From contig DHUW01000031.1 in the NCBI GenBank assembly GCA_002409365.1, forward strand, positions 1-12,493: DNA of 12,493 nt. The letters are read 5' to 3'. Below the pieces are notes generated by a model. That model did not search any database, had not been told where the DNA came from, and saw nothing but the letters and a program-made list of their open reading frames with translations. This DNA is from Anaerolineaceae bacterium UBA5224. Lineage in GTDB: Bacteria > Chloroflexota > Anaerolineae > Anaerolineales > Anaerolineaceae. This document shows, one piece after another, positions 1-6,007 of the stretch (within the stretch, counting starts at the first letter, position 1; every line of letters begins with the position of its first letter). The translations under genes were made by a program, and so were the position numbers.

Positions 1-3000
1 CAGTACAGAGCGGGGTGCCATAATTGGCGGAATATTCGTCCCAGTAGGGGTTGGGAGTATATTCTTCGAAACTGGGATCAAGAATCACCTGAGTTGCGAA
101 AGGTATAGGACCTGTACCGGGTTTTTCAGTAATTTCGAAGACGGCTTCCTTTGCACCAATGTTGGTGAAGGTCAGTGTCTGGGTATTAATTTCACCGGTA
201 AATTGTTCCTGGTAAAGAGCTTCCGGTTCGTAGACCAAACAAGGCGCGTCGAGACGTAATTCTGCATCAGTGGTCACTGTCGTTTGTTCGGGTAAGATAA
301 CACCTTCGACTAACACTGAAACGTAACCATCTTTTACAAACTCCAGGTCATATGTTCCAGCCAGCAGTGAATAGCTGTAGTAACCATCTGCTCCAGTTGT
401 GAATGTACCGACCACAGATGCATCCTTCATGATGTTGATAGTTGCGCCTTCCATGAGTGCCGGGTTGATGTCACACTTTTCCAAACCAGTGACTGTACCA
501 TTGAAGGTACCGTATGTCGGAGGAGGAGTCAGGTGAAGCAGAACAGGGATTGGATCGTAAGTGTAGGGTGTGTCATGTCCGACGATCAGGTTGGCGAGGT
601 AATCGCCAGGCTGACCGAGCATAGAGGAATCAATCGTCAGGGTTACATCGACTGTGCCGTCAACGTTAAGGGTGCCTGCGGTCGGATCTTCAGAAAGCCA
701 GACAACATCTCCGGCTCCGGCAGAACCCATACCACGGATCATCCAGTTTCCAGCAAATTCTGCGCCAAAACTGTCAATCAAGCCCCAGGTATCATCAGGA
801 GGAAGAGTAGGTACGGCAGGTGGCGGAGTCTGGACCCACCAGCCAGCCCAGGAGCGTTGTTGACTCGTTGTTTGATCCATTGCTGCTGGCCAATAGCTGG
901 AGCCTGGTTTTTCAAGGGCGATAAGGCCGATGAGAACGTCTCCAGGACCGGTCAGCGGAACACCGGTCGGTAAGGTAAAGAGATTCCAGGCGTCAAGTGC
1001 TTGAGCAGTGACCGGGAACTGAGCCAGAAGGGTAGAACCAACAGCTGGGTCGGCGTTACCTGTCTTATTCTCATAGACTACGATGATGAAATCATCACCA
1101 ATTTGGGTCATATCAGCTGAGCCAAAATAGACCTGGACTTGATCAAGAGTGAAGGGGAAGGAAGCAGGGGCGGGTGTGAAACGGTTCAAGAAGATGAATT
1201 CTTGGGTACCGCCAATACCGATTCCATTTTCGCGGCTGCCGTCATCCAGGATCAACTCAACATCAGCGTTCAGACCGCTCTTCGGTTCGACCGTGGGAGC
1301 TTTCTCTACAGAGCCAGAAGCAGAGAGAACAACGTCTTCCAGCTTAGCTACGGAGCGCCGTGTGGGAGATTCAGGAAGGCTTGGCAGGGTGTAACCGCCA
1401 TCTTGTTCAAAGAGTTCGAAAGCGACTGCTCCGGTACCATCATTAGTGATAGTAAGGGTTTCGTCTACTGGCGGATCGCCCATGAACATGGTTACTTCAA
1501 ATTGAGTTGGATCAAGGGTCAGGTGTCCAGCACCAAGGGTGAAGTCATGATGATTAAGTGCATCCTGTAAAACTTCGCGTGACTCATTCTTGGTCTCGAA
1601 TTGATCCTTAGTAACGGTGAAATCAACCATTTCTGGAGTGGTTGAGGTTGGTTGGAAGAACCAATAGAGACCATTGCCACCTTCGTCTTCGAATGGTGCG
1701 GTGACATCTGATCTATTAATGGTCTCGACTGTTGCATCCATCAGTTTGGCGCCTTCGTTGGCATCATAGACATAACCAGCAACTGCACCACCGGGAATGA
1801 TCTCACAGGTCGGGTCGCCGATCATGACGTCGTCTACTTCGAAGTACCAACCCCAGGTGTCTTCATAGTAAAACTCGATGAGAACATTGGGTTGTCCTGC
1901 CAGCTCAGCGGTCGCATCGATGACCACAGGACCAGAAGTGGTAGTTGAACCAGTAGACCATAAGTTGTTCCAGGTGATACCATTGTTCAGTGAGTATCTA
2001 ACAGCGCCATAAGCACCGGAGATATATCTGAAGTAATGGAGGAATTCAATCGAAACTGCCGGGAATCCGGTGAAATCCATAGCAGGAGGTCGCAAACCGG
2101 TCTCCTGTACACCACCGATTCCATATTCATCACTATCGACAATAGCAAATCCGCCGGTTCCGGTGGTCAGGTTGCCTCGAGCACCGGGGTCGTTGAATTG
2201 CCAGACCTGACCAGTACCAGCATAGTCAACAATTGACCAGCCAGAGGGCAAAGCGTTGTTGTTGAAATCAGCAACCGCGCCACTTACGCCATAACCTGGG
2301 GTTCCACAACCCTGGGCAGGTACCATCAATTCGACATCATAGGTATAAGTCGGAGTAGTCAGATTCAGAGCGTCTGTGTAAGGTAGATAATCGCCTACCA
2401 GGCTCTCAACTGTTACAGTGTAATCAGTCGATTGTAATATGCTCGTGCTATAGGCACCTGTAAAAGGATCTGTATAAACTTCATTGGAAATTGAACCGGT
2501 GGTAAAAGTCAGTTTGGCGTAAAGAGGGTAACCATGAAGATCTGTGGTTCCAGTAATACCGCCATCAGTGACCACACCGCTGATTGTCGTGTTGGGGAGT
2601 GGTGTCAACACAAAATCCTGGGTGACCGTCTCACCTTCAAGGACAACAACATCATTTGCACTGGCCGGTTCAAAACCAAAGGCTGACACGGCAAAATCAT
2701 AAGTATCAGCATTCACAGAAGTTGTGTAGACGCCGGCCGAGTTTGTGTACAGAGTACGGTTGTTGACTGCACTTGTTCCGGTGATTACCACCTTGGCATT
2801 GGCAATTGGTCCATCAGCTGAAGAGGTAACGGTACCGGTCAGGGTGCTGCTACCGCACATTCCTGCTGCCATCTGAACTGCAGCCAGGGCATTGATTTCA
2901 CCCCAGCCTGTAGCAAAGTTCGGGAAGTTGGTGGGAGTGAGCGGTGAGCCATCATCGTAAGTCATTTGAGTAGCTGTACTCTCAATCAAAGTTTCAATAG

Positions 3001-4366
3001 CGGCGTAATCGCCAACCATACAGGGAGCCGCCTGCATAATCATTGCGACCAAACCAGTGATATGAGGAGCTGACATTGATGTGCCGGACCAACCATCCTG
3101 GTAGGCAGTATCACTACTATTTACTGAGGAGCGGATGCTGACACCAGGAGCAAGCACCTGGGGTTTCAACATGGCGAATCCGTCAACTGGATTAACCGTG
3201 TCCAGATTGTCAGTGGGACCCCAGTTGGAATGCGTGGCATATTGACCGTTTTGTTCCCCAGAAGAACCAACACCAGTTACGTTACCGGAACGGGCAGGGT
3301 TACCAACAGTATTGAGTCCTGGAGGAGTAGAATAGCCACAGTTCGAAGCATTACCATTGGAGAAAACAGGATATACACCGGCAGCATGCCAGCCAGTGAT
3401 GATGTCTTCGTACCAATCGTCATAAGTCTGACCGCAATCGCCCCAGGAGTTGTTGACCACATTGGGGCGCATATCCGGATTGGCGTTGGCGCCAGCGAGG
3501 TCGGTTGGAGCAGCAATCCATTCACCGCAGCCAAGCAGGGAAGAGTCATAACAGATTCCATCAGGACAACCTGCGCAAGCCATCCACTCGGCGCCTGGAG
3601 CAATACCGATCTGGTTAGCGCCGCCATCGTCGCCAACCATGGTTCCCATGGTATGGGTACCATGACCATTACCATCGCGTGGGACTATATCTGAAGCTTG
3701 ATACGGGTTGAACCAGTTGTAGTTGTGGTTGAACGTTCCATCACCATTGTTACCACGATAAGCACCAACCAGAGCCTGATGAGAATAGCGAACACCAGTA
3801 TCGATGCTGGATACCACCAATCCGGTGCCATCATATCCCAGGTCCCAAGCTGCAGGAGCCTGCACGTGGGCGATGTTAGGTTCGATCGCCTTCGCTTCTT
3901 CGACAACATCAACTTTTTCAGGTTCATAAAGTGTATATTGTCTTGGAGCGGAGATTGCTGTTACGTGAGGTAGCCCTTGAATGGCTGATAAGACCTGTAG
4001 ATTGGACTGCTTCACCAGGATACGGTTGGCGATCCAGTAAGACTGATATTCAATTCCAGCGCCATCCAGGTAGGACTTGGTTTCTTTTTGAGTTCTATCA
4101 GCCTGTGCTTTCAGGGTCTCATAAACAAACCAGCCTCGCTCACTCCAGCCCATAAAATTCGCTGGCGAGAGGTCGGCTGTGTTTTCAAAATCGACCCAGT
4201 AGGTTGCGACGCCGTTCAATTTCATTTCTTCTTGAACAGCTGGTTCAACCGTCACAATTTGTTGTGTGACGGTAGTCTTCGCAACTACTGAGGCTGGTAC
4301 ATAGCCGATCAGCATCGACAGCGCCAGAACTATTGCGAGGACTTTCAGTAAAGTTTTACTTTTCAT
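1..4366 (-). CDS. Secreted subtilisin-like (S8) serine protease with multiple C-terminal beta-sandwich modules; 3' end beyond window
   Basis: This is an uninterrupted frame of 1455 codons from the ATG at 4366 to the left edge, with no stop in the window. Residues 1-29 look like a signal peptide (Lys-rich start, hydrophobic core, possible cut after ASVVA). Residues about 75-146 resemble an inhibitor-I9-like propeptide. The catalytic domain spans about 172-500, with Asp189 (SSIDTGV), His235 (DGNGHGTHTMG), probable oxyanion Asn339 (SNGNAS) and Ser430 (SGTSMSAPH). The style (HGTHTMGTMVG, NNSWG) is that of bacillopeptidase F-like enzymes. Carboxypeptidase-regulatory-like modules follow at about 506-588, 593-680, 858-945 and 1284-1375. 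A jelly-roll/MAM-like module lies at 690-855. Ig-like segments lie at 947-985 and from 1376. Another jelly-roll begins near 1428 and is cut by the edge. The probable role is an exported protease that digests or binds polymeric substrates; a surface anchor, if any, lies outside the window. The start is supported by AAAGGAAG just upstream. Family is confident; substrate is unknown. Confidence 0.93.
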   Translation of the reverse strand, partial: MKSKTLLKVLAIVLALSMLIGYVPASVVAKTTVTQQIVTVEPAVQEEMKLNGVATYWVDFENTADLSPANFMGWSERGWFVYETLKAQADRTQKETKSYLDGAGIEYQSYWIANRILVKQSNLQVLSAIQGLPHVTAISAPRQYTLYEPEKVDVVEEAKAIEPNIAHVQAPAAWDLGYDGTGLVVSSIDTGVRYSHQALVGAYRGNNGDGTFNHNYNWFNPYQASDIVPRDGNGHGTHTMGTMVGDDGGANQIGIAPGAEWMACAGCPDGICYDSSLLGCGEWIAAPTDLAGANANPDMRPNVVNNSWGDCGQTYDDWYEDIITGWHAAGVYPVFSNGNASNCGYSTPPGLNTVGNPARSGNVTGVGSSGEQNGQYATHSNWGPTDNLDTVNPVDGFAMLKPQVLAPGVSIRSSVNSSDTAYQDGWSGTSMSAPHITGLVAMIMQAAPCMVGDYAAIETLIESTATQMTYDDGSPLTPTNFPNFATGWGEINALAAVQMAAGMCGSSTLTGTVTSSADGPIANAKVVITGTSAVNNRTLYTNSAGVYTTSVNADTYDFAVSAFGFEPASANDVVVLEGETVTQDFVLTPLPNTTISGVVTDGGITGTTDLHGYPLYAKLTFTTGSISNEVYTDPFTGAYSTSILQSTDYTVTVESLVGDYLPYTDALNLTTPTYTYDVELMVPAQGCGTPGYGVSGAVADFNNNALPSGWSIVDYAGTGQVWQFNDPGARGNLTTGTGGFAIVDSDEYGIGGVQETGLRPPAMDFTGFPAVSIEFLHYFRYISGAYGAVRYSLNNGITWNNLWSTGSTTTSGPVVIDATAELAGQPNVLIEFYYEDTWGWYFEVDDVMIGDPTCEIIPGGAVAGYVYDANEGAKLMDATVETINRSDVTAPFEDEGGNGLYWFFQPTSTTPEMVDFTVTKDQFETKNESREVLQDALNHHDFTLGAGHLTLDPTQFEVTMFMGDPPVDETLTITNDGTGAVAFELFEQDGGYTLPSLPESPTRRSVAKLEDVVLSASGSVEKAPTVEPKSGLNADVELILDDGSRENGIGIGGTQEFIFLNRFTPAPASFPFTLDQVQVYFGSADMTQIGDDFIIVVYENKTGNADPAVGSTLLAQFPVTAQALDAWNLFTLPTGVPLTGPGDVLIGLIALEKPGSSYWPAAMDQTTSQQRSWAGWWVQTPPPAVPTLPPDDTWGLIDSFGAEFAGNWMIRGMGSAGAGDVVWLSEDPTAGTLNVDGTVDVTLTIDSSMLGQPGDYLANLIVGHDTPYTYDPIPVLLHLTPPPTYGTFNGTVTGLEKCDINPALMEGATINIMKDASVVGTFTTGADGYYSYSLLAGTYDLEFVKDGYVSVLVEGVILPEQTTVTTDAELRLDAPCLVYEPEALYQEQFTGEINTQTLTFTNIGAKEAVFEITEKPGTGPIPFATQVILDPSFEEYTPNPYWDEYSANYGTPLCT

Positions 4367-4370
4367 GTCA

Positions 4371-4378
4371 CTTCCTTT
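4371..4378 (-). promoter_or_regulatory. Ribosome binding site of the S8 protease
   Basis: The minus strand reads AAAGGAAG and is followed by TGAC and then the ATG at 4366. The spacing is normal for a Shine-Dalgarno site. It decides the start in favour of this ATG over in-frame non-ATG candidates further upstream. Confidence 0.75.
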
Positions 4379-4598
4379 ATTAGATTTTAATTTAAACTTG
4401 TGTATAACATTAATTGGCAGGAAAGATTTCAGTCTTTTTATCACCTCCGTTCATGGTAATAATAACAACTCATTCTATTGGCAAAATGCACGCAAAACGC
4501 GCGTTCGAAAAAGGATTAGCTTAACTGAAAACTTAGGCTTTTCTTCAACAAATTTCAAGGCTCTCCCTAAACTTGTTTAATTGGACCTACTCTCTTTC

Positions 4599-4628
4599 AT
4601 TATATACATTTACCAACAAAACAGTCAA
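4599..4628 (-). promoter_or_regulatory. Predicted sigma-70-type promoter of the S8 protease
   Basis: On the minus strand, TTGACT (4628-4623) is separated by 18 bp from a perfect TATAAT (4604-4599). The -35 matches the TTGACA consensus at 5 of 6 positions. Transcription would start near 4592, which gives the protease mRNA a leader of about 225 nt. This is the best promoter match I found in the gap, and it is correctly oriented for the only downstream gene. It is a prediction from consensus; the sigma factor in this lineage is assumed to be house-keeping-like. Confidence 0.6.
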
Positions 4629-4671
4629 GTAGATTTTCAAAAGAAACACTTTTCGTCAAAAGTTAAAATGT

Positions 4672-4769
4672 ATAATAATCTCGAAGGTAAAAATAAATTA
4701 TTCAGATTATGTTCTCGAAAAATAATTTGGAAAGATGCTCCAGAAATAAGTTTGTTACGAGATTATTAT
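4672..4769. repeat. 12-bp perfect inverted repeat with nested 8-bp inverted repeat, at the 3' end of mrfB
   Basis: ATAATAATCTCG (4672-4683) is repeated in exact inverted form, CGAGATTATTAT, at 4758-4769. In RNA, two G-U pairs and one A-U pair could extend the stem. Inside the 74-nt loop, AAATTATT (4695-4702) pairs with AATAATTT (4721-4728). The right arm contains the stop codon of mrfB (4768-4766). It could act as a weak terminator or 3' stability element for the upstream operon, as an operator near the protease promoter, or be a small MITE-like remnant. AT-rich repeats of this kind can also arise by chance. Confidence 0.5.
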
Positions 4770-6007
4770 GTAAGATGAGAACTTTCACGCTTCTTCAATA
4801 GGCGGTTCTGGCGATGCTCGAGTTGAGTAATTATTTCCTTGTTTACCAATTCTGCATCGTTTGATCGCACTTGTTGGAGCAGTCCATTCGTAGTTTCCAA
4901 GGCTTTCGCATAATCTTTGGCAATATGTTCATAATATTTTGCCAACTCTAAAGCAGCCTCTTCTGAGCCGAGATCGCAAGCCTGCTGCCAGAGAGGAACA
5001 GCGTCTTCCCACTTTTTGTTGCGCTTGAAAATGTGCGCTCTGGAGAGCAAAGAGAGCATTAACCCCTGGTCAGTAGACGCCAGGATGTGCTCAGAGGCGT
5101 ACAGCTGTTCAGCAATCACTTCCCGGTCAAGGCTTTCCATCAAGCGACCGATGGAATAAATGTCCTCTGCGTGCTGAAGTTTATCAGTGGTAGGGTCTTC
5201 CAGGATGGCTGCCAGGGTGGTGAACAACGCGGACAGGCTGACGACATCAATTTCATTATGGTAAAAAATGTTAGCAATTTGACTGGCATCACCATCGAGA
5301 ATATAGTTCCGGTAAAACTCTGGCACCAGGTAACCTGGGATGTCTTCATTGGTCCGGTAGAAGTCCAGGATCTCTTTTTCAATATTGCCCAGGTTACACT
5401 GCTTAAGCCGGCGCTTCCATACCCGTCGGGTGATGTGCAACAGGTCGATATGATTCATCTCATCGAAGGGATTACTAAGCCGATTGAGGATATAGCGTGT
5501 GTTGATAATTGGGAGGTCAAAAGATTTGCCATTGTAGCTGACAATAGCTTTGGCGCCATCCACAAATTTACTTAAGGCTGCCAACTGCGCTTTTTCTTCT
5601 GAGGGATTGCGTAAAAAGAATTGCTCCAGCAAGAACTGGTCTTCAATAAATCTACCTGTACCAATCATGAATGGGATCGTGCCAGTCCCGCCGGAAAGGC
5701 CGGTGGTTTCGGTATCCAAAAAGATAAATTCGGAAATATCGCTTTCAGCCAGCTGAGTTGCTTGTGCCCATTCGCACAAAACTTCATAGCGTGTAAATGG
5801 CTTCAGGGGAACAGCGCCGTGCTGGTATTGGTCTGAATATTGGTGATTCGATGAAAAAATTTTGCCAAAAATGGTATCAAATTCGTGACCTGGTACCAGC
5901 GATTCGATCGGGATCTTTTTCTTCACGGGTGCTGGCAAGGGATCATCTTTACCAAAATGTACACCGAGTTTTTTGAGCTGTTCAGAAAGATCAGACCAGT
6001 TATCCAC
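4766..6007 (-). CDS. mrfB: MrfB/YprB-type DEDDh 3'-5' exonuclease with C-terminal TPR-like region
   Basis: 413 aa. An RNase H-like (DnaQ-fold) exonuclease domain spans about residues 92-270. The motifs are FLDTETTGL with Asp98 and Glu100, NGKSFDLP with Asp164, and YHNEIDVVSL with His250 and Asp254. This gives a complete DEDDh set for two-metal hydrolysis of nucleic acid. Residues about 275-400 are helical with TPR-like character, as in Bacillus subtilis YprB. In B. subtilis, MrfA (helicase) and MrfB (exonuclease) act together in a repair pathway for mitomycin C damage separate from UvrABC. The same gene order here supports that assignment. The start is GTG at 6007, preceded by AAGGGA. It overlaps the mrfA stop by 8 nt, so translational coupling is likely. 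The 3' end lies in an inverted repeat. Family is confident; the repair role is inferred by orthology. Confidence 0.9.
   Translation of the reverse strand: MDNWSDLSEQLKKLGVHFGKDDPLPAPVKKKIPIESLVPGHEFDTIFGKIFSSNHQYSDQYQHGAVPLKPFTRYEVLCEWAQATQLAESDISEFIFLDTETTGLSGGTGTIPFMIGTGRFIEDQFLLEQFFLRNPSEEKAQLAALSKFVDGAKAIVSYNGKSFDLPIINTRYILNRLSNPFDEMNHIDLLHITRRVWKRRLKQCNLGNIEKEILDFYRTNEDIPGYLVPEFYRNYILDGDASQIANIFYHNEIDVVSLSALFTTLAAILEDPTTDKLQHAEDIYSIGRLMESLDREVIAEQLYASEHILASTDQGLMLSLLSRAHIFKRNKKWEDAVPLWQQACDLGSEEAALELAKYYEHIAKDYAKALETTNGLLQQVRSNDAELVNKEIITQLEHRQNRLLKKRESSHLT

Larger units (their letters stand above)
4367..4765. other. AT-rich intergenic region between mrfB and the protease gene (promoter, long leader, repeats)
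   Basis: No protein gene is supported here. The plus-strand frames at 4365-4580 and 4581-4778 have no homology I recognise and no ribosome binding site. On the minus strand it holds the protease promoter (4599-4628) and a leader of about 225 nt. The leader includes an isolated GGAGGTGA at 4448-4441, an imperfect tandem repeat of 11 bp (4481-4491 and 4492-4502, starting GCAAAATGC and GCAAAACGC), and the 10-bp palindrome AACGCGCGTT at 4496-4505. Upstream of the promoter lies the inverted repeat 4672-4769. No classical GC-rich hairpin followed by a T-run was seen. Confidence 0.6.

Noticed and set aside
533..4155. Plus-strand open frames opposite the protease gene (for example 533-973, 1139-1570, 3230-3694, 3698-3973)
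   Set aside because: They lie antisense to a continuous, clearly homologous protease frame, have low-complexity or mixed sequences and no recognisable domain or ribosome site.
4410..4454. Minus-strand 14-codon upstream frame beginning ATG-AAC-GGA-GGT
   Set aside because: It contains the GGAGGTGA rather than following it and has no ribosome site of its own; too short to support as a gene.
4671..4676. TATAAT on the plus strand
   Set aside because: No acceptable -35 upstream and no plus-strand gene downstream; it falls within the AT-rich arm of the inverted repeat.
4365..4778. Two small plus-strand frames in the intergenic region (71 and 65 codons)
   Set aside because: AT-rich random-looking composition, no ribosome binding site, and they overlap the minus-strand promoter and leader of the protease.
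5087..5575. Plus-strand 162-codon frame opposite mrfB
   Set aside because: Shadow of mrfB, whose DEDDh motifs are unambiguous on the other strand.
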